In this document: positions 55,201 through 64,000 of the stretch, piece after piece
Layout: every line of letters begins with the position of its first letter
How positions within the stretch are numbered: position 1 is the first letter of the stretch
Source of the DNA: Phascolomyces articulosus
Taxonomy: Eukaryota; Mucoromycota; Mucoromycetes; Mucorales; Lichtheimiaceae
Direction: 5' to 3'
NCBI GenBank assembly: GCA_025677815.1
Contig: JAIXMP010000003.1
Coordinates: 1,116,001 to 1,180,000, forward strand
Length of the DNA: 64,000 bases
Notes under the pieces: generated by a model
The model's database searches: none
What the model saw: only the letters and a program-made list of their open reading frames with translations
Told to the model about the DNA's origin: nothing
Position numbers and translations under genes: made by a program

Positions 55201-55596
55201 GAACCTTCTGGGAGATCATAAAGTCTCTTCGTGATATAATACTCTCTCTCAAGACTAGATGTATTCTTTGTTACTTTCGCAACAACCCTTGTCTTGGTTG
55301 ATATCCTATACGGAATAAATAATATAAAAATAAACCAATGTTTTTACGATCAACATCCAATGTTATAATAAATGCTATATATTTTCAATTGTAACATTAA
55401 ACTAAAATATTTACTTGTATCCACGAACTACAAATGTCAATTCATTGGATGACAAACTGGATGTCACCAAATTATTGCTCCTAAAATGATAATCCGGGAT
55501 ATGGAAATGAAGAATGTTTGAAGATAATGGAATATTATTTGAAACTCCCCAATCTGGAAGTGATAATGATGTTGTAACAGATCCATCAATGGACAT
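46272..55596 (-). CDS. Giant hybrid histidine kinase, group X (Mak2/Mak3-like), copy B
   Basis: Paralogue of copy A in the same orientation, 2.7 kb upstream of it. The ATG is at 55596 ([15 protein letters not shown]) and the stop at 46272. Same domain order: kinase-like domain (RVVAKVTKN lysine, LEREYYI glutamate; the catalytic loop reads [10 protein letters not shown] and the Mg loop WNFGTG, so both key aspartates are missing); P-loop ATPase with GPGGIG|KST split by an intron at the same codon as in copy A; TPR-like region; GAF (about 49460-48960); His[21 protein letters not shown]; HATPase_c with [13 protein letters not shown]; degenerate receiver ([22 protein letters not shown]); and a C-terminal receiver with [15 protein letters not shown] and YLTKPLNQK ending at RCYCK. 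The phosphoacceptor His and the receiver Asp are present, so the phosphorelay should be competent. Signal and partners are inferred from fission yeast relatives. Confidence 0.9.
47783..47802. repeat. (CT)n microsatellite in an intron of HHK copy B
   Basis: A short run of CT dinucleotides preceded by a C tract, lying in the intron between the two HATPase_c exons. Confidence 0.8.
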
Positions 55597-55900
55597 TTTT
55601 TTTTTGATAAAGGTGATGGTATTTTAATGGTGATATCGGTAGAGAACAGAGAAAGAAGGAAAAAAGCAAGCGTCACTCCCCTACTATTAAATTCTTCCAT
55701 ATTATTCTTTTTATTCTGTTAAGTGTGTCAAAAGTGATATATGTAATACTATTATCTATTCTTATCGAACCTAGAGTTGATAGTTATATAGAAGGGCATA
55801 TGATCTTTGAAAATTTTACTCACGGTTATGATTTCATGATGATGGTATTCTTTTTTTAGGAACCTGTCTATTTTTATGTGTATCCCATCAATTGTTCGTT
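55597..55900. promoter_or_regulatory. Upstream region of HHK copy B, cut short by a retrotransposon
   Basis: Only about 300 bases separate the copy B start codon from the terminal repeat of the DIRS remnant. The interval is AT-rich with no ORF of interest, so copy B's promoter must be compact or extend through the element. Confidence 0.5.
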
Positions 55901-56060
55901 CAGTCCAACGGATTTCCCGAACCTGAACTAACAAGTGCTGTGATCATTAATCTTTCTTTATTACCGAAATGCAGAAACAAAACCAATAAAATAAAATAAT
56001 ATATATATATATATATTTATAAGAATGAGAGTCCATCTATCCATGAATCCTTGATCATTT
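55901..56060 (+). repeat. Terminal inverted repeat of the DIRS remnant (element right end)
   Basis: Matches the reverse complement of 57708-57868 with a few substitutions and small length differences in its AT-rich middle. It starts GTCCAACGGATTTCCCGAAC and contains GAATGAGAGTC. Confidence 0.88.
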
Positions 56061-56089
56061 ATGAGCGAGCCGAGGGAGACGGGTGGGAG

Positions 56090-56175
56090 GGACCCTTGTT
56101 AGTTCAGGTTCGTCCAGTCCTCCAGACAGTTGTGGGAGTCCAACGGACTTCCCGAACCTGAACTAACAAGTGCTG
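56090..56175 (+). repeat. Internal complementary region of the DIRS remnant
   Basis: Contains TTGTTAGTTCAGGTTCG and, about 40 bases on, its reverse complement CGAACCTGAACTAACAA, flanking CAGTTGTGGGAGTCCAACGG. The same words occur at the outer ends of both terminal repeats, so this block matches the two element ends joined together, as expected of the template used to circularise DIRS cDNA. Confidence 0.8.
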
Positions 56176-56261
56176 ACTTCAGAGGAACCGCTTGAGCCAA
56201 ACCCAAACTAAGAAAAACGCTCTTGTGACCCCATAAAATTGGACGCATGAACCAAACCTTG

Positions 56262-56281
56262 TTTTTTTTTTTTTTTTTTTT
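56262..56281 (+). repeat. Poly-T run downstream of the recombinase fragment
   Basis: Twenty T in a row on the plus strand (A on the element's coding strand), between the recombinase stop and the internal complementary region. Confidence 0.9.
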
Positions 56282-56314
56282 GTAATGACACAGAATATAA
56301 AAACCAGACCAAAA

Positions 56315-57450
56315 TTAGACCGACCCAGATATCACGGCGTGTGTAACATTGGTTGTACTATCTCTTGACCGACGATAGTGATTTTGGAAAACTGTCGCGG
56401 ATGACCAGTTACCCATTGTTAGAATATCATCCATAGGTAAACCTTGTTGTAACGCCTTATCTGAGGCCACCGAACGAATAGAAGGAAGCCGAACAGAAGC
56501 AGTTACCGCTGAAGGAGATTTTTGCATTATTTTACGCAAGTAGATAAAGTAGTAACAGTCAAAGGATTAGAAGGAACGCGACTATTGACAAAAAGAAATG
56601 CTGTAGATTCCCTGCCAGGATGGTCAACCAAAGCTTGGAACGCGACAACGGGACAAAGCGGAGTATCCTCAGGAAGTGCGTTTATCTTGATTTCTTTGAC
56701 GATACGACGATTATTCCGTGTTTCCTTGGGAGCAATAATCTTCAAAGCTAGGCAATTTTGTTCCACTCTGGAATCCACCAAAGAAATTCTATACAGGTCT
56801 GGCGGGCGTAAGAACGCCGAAGCCGCCAGCAGAAAAGCACACTTTTGAGATAACAAATGAAGTGTAGTAGAAGATTGCGAAGGAATAGAATGAAGGTAAT
56901 TAAAAGATTCGGTAAGGTCAACTGTAGGACGAGATAAGGAAATAGGTGGAGCTGCACGTTTGATACGAGTAAGACAACTTAGCAATTCTCTTGAATGGGT
57001 TATAGAGTCTGGATCAACGTGGAAAACCAAAACCGCCCAACGAAATAAAACAACCGTCGAAGGGGCATAACCGGAATCTGCTGCCAGCTGTAAAAATTCA
57101 ATAAGATTGGAAACTGAATAGCGGATAAGATCTACCCCGTGATACCTTGCCCAATGGATAAACAAATCTTGACCACGCCGATAGGAGCGGCCCGCCTTGC
57201 CTTAGAGCAGTATATCCAACTGTCTTGTGGTCGCCTCCTCCGAGAAACCTAGAAGCGTGAAACGCTGCCGCAAAGCCGCCACACGGATAGTTTCCAGCTC
57301 GGATTGGCCCAAGGAAAGCGTGTGTAAGGAGAAGTTGTTCGAGTGTGATGATGAGGATCCAGAAGTATCGGTTTGTCTATCGCCATCAACTGGAGAAGAG
57401 GGAACCAGATTGCACTCTGCCAAAAGGGAACTGCTAGGGTGACCGTGCAA
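56315..57450 (-). pseudogene. Tyrosine recombinase of the DIRS element, broken
   Basis: Read on the minus strand, the N-terminal part (ALRQRFTLLGFSEEATTRQL) runs into an in-frame TAA at 57202, continues in the same frame as SYRRGQDLFIHWARYHGVDL through the recombinase core, and shifts frame near 56530 before the C-terminal end. Core motifs are visible: the first arginine in SAFLRPPDLYRISL, the second in LPSIRSVASDKALQQG and the candidate nucleophilic tyrosine in SSATVFQNHYRR. A Pro stands where many relatives have the conserved His before SIRS. One stop, one frameshift and the altered motif all point to an inactive gene. Confidence 0.8.
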
Positions 57451-57670
57451 CCTCCTGACGAATTTTCTGCAATGTCTTCAGAATTAAGTTCCAGGGAGGA
57501 TGTAGGAAAGGGTTCTTGAATATGGTCCAGCACGTGCTGAACGCGTCTATCGCCCAAGCGTGAGGATCTGCTTACAAGTCCTCAATAAGCCGTTGTTGTT
57601 GTAAGAGCTGTTCCGAAAGTTGTTGGTAATCTGGTAAGTTTGTATTTTGTTGATCATCCATATTAGACAT
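57430..57670 (-). pseudogene. Gag start joined to the C-terminal scrap of DIRS RNase H
   Basis: ATG at 57670 opens a 32-residue Gln-rich ORF (MSNMDDQQNTNLPDYQQ) that stops at 57572. Immediately after, in another frame, DPHAWAIDAFSTCW, HPPWNLILKTLQKIRQE and, after a further shift, VTLAVPFWQSAIWFPLLQL resemble the end of the RNase H domain of DIRS/Ty3-type polyproteins. The reverse transcriptase is absent, which places the deletion junction near 57570. Confidence 0.7.
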
Positions 57671-57707
57671 CTTAGCGAAAGCAGTTATGACCGGCGAAGC
57701 GAAAGAA

Positions 57708-57880
57708 AAATGATCAATGATTCATGGATAGATAGACTCTCATTCTTATAAAAAATATATATATTTTTTATTTTTATTTTATTGGTTTTGTTGCTGCATT
57801 TCGGTAATAAAGAAAGATTAATGATCACAGCACTTGTTAGTTCAGGTTCGGGAAATCCGTTGGACTCCCACAATTGTCTG
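57708..57880 (-). repeat. Terminal inverted repeat of the DIRS remnant (element left end)
   Basis: Reverse complement of 55901-56060 from 57708 to 57868; the outer 12 bases (to CAATTGTCTG at 57880) have no partner in the other repeat but match the internal complementary region. Confidence 0.85.
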
Positions 57881-60800
57881 AAACTTTAGTGATAGACAGT
57901 GCTTTTAATGCATAAGAGAATAATGCTTGTAGTCACTATTGCCAGTTATTAATAATTTATTGTTGATAATTGGTAGGTAATTTTTTCTAACATGTTTGTG
58001 ATTTGCTGTAATTTTCACCAGAAAATTGTATGCAAACATCTTCCCCCCTTTTCTCCTGCTCATATCAGTGGGATCAAGAAGGATTTATCTTCATGCTTCT
58101 TGTGTCGCCTATTTACAAAAAAAAATATCAAAGGTTCAAGAAAATATTTACAGGAAGTTTTCATTTTCTTTGATATTTTCCTCTGATATTAGACCACTAA
58201 ACAATAAACTGAATACTTATCAGTATAATAAATATTAATATATTGACTCGGATTATCGGGAATCATGAAAAATTATATTGGTAAAACGATTTCAATCATC
58301 TGTCAAATATGATCAAGAACTACAATTATGATAAAGAATGTGTGTACAATACAGAACAAGCAAGTAATATTGTTAAATAGATATTAATTGTAAAACATGC
58401 AATAGTAGAAACCTCAAACTTATTGTTCTTTGAGTTAGCTGTACTGAATCTTTGTTTTTTAGGAGTTTTAAGAGGATGGGACCAAAGGTACTTGGATCCG
58501 TATATTTGAGAAAAAACTCGAAATGGTGAAACATGGCGAAAGCAATTTATATTTGTAAGGGATTTTTACAATATTACATTATTATTTTTATTATTTATAT
58601 TCGACATGGGTAAGTTTGATTTCCAAAACATATATATTTATACGCTGCTTGAAAATGAAAGGTCTTCACAGTGGTAGTAGTGACTTTCTTATTTAGTACA
58701 TAACCACCCATGTACGAATGTAAGTAACCCAACAAACAAGGTAATGGCATTATACTTTTATAAGAGGATTTGAATTGCTGTGTAACTTTTGTGGTGAGAT
58801 CTTGTCTCAATCTATGGGAGTTGAGATGGAAGATAAAGATGGATTTGGATTCAAATCGAAATATTAATTGTTATTCATGGCAAGGATAGAGAAGAAAATC
58901 GAATCGAACTCTCATCAAACAAATACAAAGGTGGATGCGGATCTAGATCACATGTTTGAATAATACACAAAAACATCATATCAAAAATTCGTGATGAAAA
59001 TTCTCTGGTAATGAATTAATAGGTATGACAATATAATAAGGTGGTTAATAATAGGCGGTGTAATTCATAATTAATAAAAAATGACGCTTTTTATTTATGT
59101 ATATTTTTAATAAAATATTTGTTTTCCAGGGCTTTGTGCTATTTATATAGTGGCTATCGACATCAAGATATCTTTGCTACTTGCTGCTAAAAAACCCAAA
59201 AAATACATCGTTATACTAACAACACATGCGGAACTCGAAAAATGGAAGTAGTATATTTATATTGTTGAACTACGTGGTGAACTTTTTTTTTTGTTTCCTA
59301 CACGCCTGAGGGAGAGTATTACTTATTATCATGTCAAATGTACAATTATAATATACAACATTGTATTGTATCATCAGGAACTAACGAGATTTTCCAAAAC
59401 CTTGATAAACAGTCCAAAAAAAATTGAACGATAAAATTATTCAGAGCCAATTCACATACACTAACAGAAGAGAAATTCAACTTGAACTTACGTTCAATAT
59501 TAAAGGCTTACACAATTGAAAATATATATGAATTAACTGCAAATAGTACAACTACCTGCTCAATAAAAAGTGCCTTCATAGTGTATGATGATACCGATAT
59601 TAGAGATACAATGAAGGGAAATGCCTCAGTGAAAACAAAACTAATGTAATATGAAGAATGTAATAACTATGAGAGTATTAAAATAACTATTATCATCCGT
59701 ATTTATATCAAATTTATTATTACTGTATTACATTTAATTTGTAATCAATTCTACAAAATGTTTATACTTATTTATAGTTTGAAATATTTGTCATCCTATT
59801 GCAGATCGCCTTATTGCATCTATTGTAAAATAAGAAAGTAAAGAAGCCAACAAACTTGCTTTGCCTGTATTTTTGTTGAATTAGGAGAGGAGGTGTAAAT
59901 CATAACGAATAGAGTATTGATGTGTTTGGTCAGAATCCATTGTCTTGGTTCACATACATACAAACAAATAATTAAACTATCACTGTTACTCAAAATAACT
60001 AGAAGATCAGCATTTCGTGAACATATTATTATTTATTTCAAGAATGTATTCTACTGATTTCGTATGGTCATTTAATTAAATAGTATTGAAGGCTATCAGT
60101 TAAATATATATGTTCTAGGTCGTTTGTCCCTCATTATCGAGATTAACCATAATTATTAATAATAATAATTGGTTAATGAAACGTGTCATGTTGTGTTATC
60201 CATGCAGTTTTTGTGAAAGGTTAAAGTAATTGGGGTATCCCAACGAAAACAGCATGGTAACACACACTAATACTACGACTGATTCGAATGTCTCGAGAAG
60301 AAGTCCAGTTCTGGATAATCTACTCAATAAAAGCAAATTATATGTGTGCAATATTAATCATTATAATTTCTCTTAATACTGGACGAGATCACTATTATGT
60401 AGCCTACACAGATAAAATTTAACTCGAGGAGATCTGGTGCTTCAGAACTTTCAATTAAAGATAAGAAAACAGGTTTTTTTCTGGTCAGAAGCATAACTTG
60501 AATAATAAGGAGAAGGTGCTGCATATAAGTAGTAGTATATTCCCTACCGATTCTTTTTTATTCTTGTGTTTACTTTTTATGTCACACAGCAACAAACGCC
60601 CCAAAAAGGAGACCTGCATACATATGGTCAAAACAGAACTGAAATTATGGGCTGAACATCTTAATAAGCCTTCTACCCACAGCAAATAAGAGGAAAAGTG
60701 AGATCATCATATAAATATATAATTATTAGGTTCATCAATCAATAATTCATAATAATAGGCTTTTCTTACTTACTATAGTAGTATAGAAAGGCTCCTTTTT

Positions 60801-62059
60801 TTTTTGAGAAGACGGAAATTTATGGCATACACTCTTTTTATTTGAAAAAATATTACTCATCCTTCTAGAATACAGATTAGTACAACCAGTAAAAATAGAT
60901 ATCAGAATGGACTTTTTTATGGGAAAAGGAAGTAATGCAAGTATAATGCAGCGTCATTTTTGAGCCACTCTTGAAATTATATTATAAGTCCAAGAATTTC
61001 CATTATGGAGTTTTTTCGCCGCATCCTCCTCGCTGTAAATGATCTATTGACAAGCACGCATTACCAATAATTACTATATAAACCATGTGTTGCAGCAGAT
61101 ACATCTTCTACATGATTGCATGATGTATTTATGCATTTTAAAAAGAAACTCTAAACCCATATGCATAGTATCTACCACGGTTTTCGTATGTGAAAGGTTA
61201 TATCCTTGGAGTACAGCGGACAGGGCGGAGATCGATAAATATATAAACACATACGCACACCACCACACATCGAAGACTAACCTACCGATTTACTTTTGCT
61301 GAGTCTGAATGAACATGCAGATCATTTTTATCAATGAACACAAAAACCTTTAAAGCTGTTACACTGTTAATCTTTATACACCTTATAATTAATAATGGGT
61401 GATTCATAATAAGGAAAATTCTTTATGTAAAAAGAATACATATTAAAGACAGATTTGTTTAAATAACGTGGATAATGATAGCAATAAGAATATCTCGAAA
61501 TCAGTTAATGAATGAGAATATTACAGAAATCTTCTGCACAGAAAAAAAGACAGACAACATAAAGTGTGTGGCGTGTAAGTATTAAAGGATACTATATATA
61601 TGGTCCTGGGAGACCATTTCAGCCAATTTAAGTCAGTAATAAGTAAATAAATGAGACTATATCCCTTTCAAGAAAAATTACTTGAAGATCATTCAGTTAC
61701 TCATAAACATAATATTATTATTTTCATTTTAATGAAAATATAACGACAACGGCGCTTTTAAGAGAAAATCCTGTCCGTGCATCATCTAATGAGGAAGGAG
61801 TTAGTCTGGAAAAAATGCATGAACCCCTTAATCTTGTTGCCGTTGGTAAGACAACTAAATATACCTCTTTCTTTTATTTTCATTACTTTTTCTTTCTAAA
61901 TATACTTTTTATTCCTATTAATTATTACTTTATTGTGTTAGAAGGTATAATAGTAGTAATATTTTCTTGATTTTCATATTATCATTAATAACAGCTCTTC
62001 ATATATATATATATATATATATATACATTATCGAAAGTTGAACTCGAGAACACGAAATA
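57881..62059. other. Gene-poor AT-rich spacer between DIRS remnant and HHK copy C
   Basis: No ORF longer than about 75 residues and none with recognisable motifs. A coding-looking open stretch without its own ATG lies at about 61735-61850 and ends in a good donor (GTAAGAC); it could be a 5' exon of copy C (see findings). A TA run occurs at 62001-62025. I found no tRNA or other RNA gene. Confidence 0.5.
62001..62025. repeat. (AT)n microsatellite 35 bases before HHK copy C start
   Basis: Twelve AT units directly upstream of the copy C ATG; it may lie in the promoter, the leader or an intron, depending on the true 5' exon. Confidence 0.9.
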
Positions 62060-64000
62060 ATGTCATATTCAGGTTCCGGAATCTCAATTCCAGAAATGAA
62101 TGGAAGTACTACTGGAAGTAATAACAGCGGCAGTAACTTTTCTGGAACATTGTCGATTCAAGGATACCATTTCATTGCATCTACAACATTAGTTTTAACA
62201 CATGGTGACAAAGTGAATTTGATTCATGGTTACAAGTACGGTGACAGTTTCAAAACGCGGCGATTTGATTTTATGATTTTATGATTTTTTTTTTTTTTTT
62301 TACATTTCTAATATGAATGTTTATTTTATCGATAACTTAGAATATCAAGCAAAAAGCCTGTTATTGCAAAAGTATCATCCAACACAACACAACTCGAACG
62401 TGAATTTTATTTGATGAAAAGAGTTTATCAACTTACTGATGGTCCTTCATATACGGGTATAATCTTAATGGATATACAGAAAAAGCCTAATGAAAATGAT
62501 GATTGTGATCCAAATGGTTGTTGCTGTTTACCTAATAATAAAATATTTATATTTGTTTAATAAAACAGTATGTCCTATGGAATATCTTAATTTGACAACC
62601 GGGGTTTCTGTGGCAATTTATGCAGACGAAGGGTACAACTATCTTGACCAACATCGATCAGCAGATGACCAACAACATGGTTACACGGCAAAAACACCAA
62701 CAGCAGGAAGTAGTAAATCAAATACTAGAAGTGAAACTAGTAGTTCAGATGCCAATGTTCGAGCATGGTTACAATCACGGTACAATACAACAACAACGGA
62801 TGATGTAGTTACCGCGATTGAACTTCCACCAGAAACACTTGTCATGCGGAAATTCGCACCCATATACGATTTAATTACTTTTTTACGCTTTGCTATTAAA
62901 TGTTGTGACGGTATCGAATTTATTCATCGACATGGAGTGCAATATCATGGAGAGATCCGTTTACAATCATTTCAATGGAATGGCTCTGACAACGGTTTTG
63001 TAAAATTATGGAACTTTGGATCTGCATCCAGATCCTTTGATCTCAGTACGGAAGGATGGCGTAAAACAACAGCAAATAAAGAACTTACTCAAATGCTTCA
63101 AAGCGCTCTTGTTTATATGAGCCCTGAACAAACTGGACGAACCACATATTCACCAGATCACCGTTCTGATATCTATTCACTTGGAATTACATTCTTCGTC
63201 CTGCTGACAGGACAAACTCCATTTGATGGTGGACCACTCGAAATTCTCAATGGTGTATTGAGTAAAAAAGTCCCATTGGCCCATGAGGCACAAAAAGATG
63301 TACCAGAGATCTTATCACAAATTGTTGAGAAAATGACAAACAAGGTAAATTTCAATGTAGATCACACATCATGCTGGTGCTTTTGTACTACCCAAAATCT
63401 CAAAATATATTAGGCTCCCGGCGATCGATATAGTAGTATCCATGGTATTCGATGTGATTTGGGTGAATGTCTTAAACAGTTACTTGAAAATGAACAGCAC
63501 GAGAAAGAATATTTTAAAGTATGAAGCAGAAGAAAAAAATAATCAAAGCTCATTAAATAGATATAAACTTATAAAAAATTCTGGATAATCAATGTTACTT
63601 TTTTTAGGAGAATATGATCGAAAATTTCCAACTTGGGCAACATGATATTGCATCCGTTTTCACATTACCAAAAACTATCTACGGCCGACAATCTGTCATA
63701 TCAAGAATGAATTCTGTAATTGATGATTTTGTAACCAATTATAAACCAAATCGAATACGTCCAATTGACCGTGTCACACAGGTGGCTAGTTCAATTTCAA
63801 CAGGAGGACCACAACAACTGAGCAATGTTGGCAGTATAGCTGATTCTCTCAGTGAAATTTCTTTACCAAACGATGATGGAAACAGCGCACGCTCAACTTC
63901 ATCTCCCAGCTATTTTAGTGCTGGTGTGGAAGAAAGTGAAACTTCAAGTGCTTTTCATCCGGGAAGAGAAGCCTATACAGATAGGAATGGTAAAAGACAA
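62060..64000 (+). CDS. Giant hybrid histidine kinase, group X, copy C (5' part, runs off window)
   Basis: Exons 62060-62235, 62341-62456, 62569-63344, 63414-63518 and from 63608 to the window edge, all GT-AG. The N-terminus (MSYSGSGISIPEMNGSTTGS, then IQGYHF) and the intron positions after the GYK/GYR codon and after GPSYTG match copies A and B. The kinase-like domain has the KPVIAKVSSN lysine and LEREFYL glutamate, but YHGEIRLQSF replaces HRDLKPEN and WNFGSA replaces DFG; YMSPEQTGRTTYSPDHRSD and IYSLGITFFVLLTGQTPFDG follow. The next block ends in FTLPKTIYGRQ, which in copy A precedes the P-loop ATPase. The Walker A motif, GAF, histidine kinase and receiver should lie beyond base 64000. It faces away from copies A and B and is closer to A in the kinase-like domain (HGEIR, GGPLEILNG versus GGPLGIVNG). 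Confidence 0.88.

Larger units (their letters stand above)
55901..57880 (-). mobile_element. Internally deleted DIRS-type (tyrosine recombinase) retrotransposon
   Basis: A 2 kb element bounded by inverted repeats of about 160 bases and coding on the minus strand. In coding order it has a left terminal repeat (57880-57708), an ATG ORF of 32 residues resembling a Gag start, a fragment of the C-terminal end of reverse transcriptase/RNase H, a broken tyrosine recombinase, an internal complementary region (about 56175-56090) and the right terminal repeat (56060-55901). Inverted repeats, an internal complementary region and a tyrosine recombinase together define DIRS elements; full-length ones are usually 5-6 kb, so most of gag and RT is missing. 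There is no obvious target-site duplication, as expected for recombinase-mediated insertion. It sits between HHK copies B and C. Confidence 0.85.

Noticed and set aside
57227..57442. Plus-strand ORF inside the DIRS remnant
   Set aside because: Opposite strand of the recombinase/RNase H relics, which carry the recognisable motifs.
60485..60689. Overlapping sense/antisense ORFs as a possible transposase remnant
   Set aside because: No catalytic motif, no terminal repeats nearby, and equally open on both strands.

Overview
The window looks like nuclear DNA of an early-diverging filamentous fungus, most likely Mucoromycota (Mucorales-type). The evidence is AT-rich spacers, genes split by many short GT-AG introns, long Gln/Asn/Ser/Thr/His homopolymer runs inside proteins, a DIRS-type retrotransposon remnant, and a cluster of group X-type hybrid histidine kinases. 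No bacterial or viral gene organisation is visible. I cannot name the species from sequence alone. Exon borders were placed by eye from splice sites and reading-frame continuity.

Left part (1-33.5 kb) is mostly single-copy housekeeping and signalling genes: a type II membrane protein running off the left edge (-); a 5.7 kb gene-empty stretch; an F-box/leucine-rich-repeat protein (-); a MAK/ICK/Ime2-type protein kinase (-); a probably mitochondrial PP2C phosphatase (+), divergent from the kinase; an unknown coiled-coil protein (+); the mRNA guanylyltransferase with a huge low-complexity C-terminal tail (+); a multi-exon Trm3/TARBP1-type tRNA 2'-O-ribose methyltransferase (-), convergent with it; and an RNase H-fold-like protein that appears to have lost its catalytic acids (+).

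Right part (33.8-64 kb) is dominated by three paralogous giant sensor kinases. Copies A (33845-43613) and B (46272-55596) are tandem on the minus strand; copy C starts at 62060 on the plus strand and leaves the window. The two complete copies have the order: protein-kinase-like domain, P-loop ATPase, long helical (TPR-like) region, GAF, HisKA, HATPase_c, a degenerate receiver, and a canonical receiver. This is the architecture of fungal group X hybrid histidine kinases such as fission yeast Mak2/Mak3, which sense peroxide upstream of a phosphorelay. In all three copies the kinase-like domain lacks the HRD aspartate and has NFG instead of DFG, so it is predicted to be a pseudokinase. Shared intron positions support origin by duplication.

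Between copies B and C lies a 2 kb internally deleted DIRS-type retrotransposon with inverted terminal repeats, an internal complementary region, scraps of Gag and RNase H, and a broken tyrosine recombinase. The remaining spacers (1.2-7.0, 43.6-46.3 and 57.9-62.0 kb) hold no gene I can recognise; I found no tRNA, rRNA or CRISPR.
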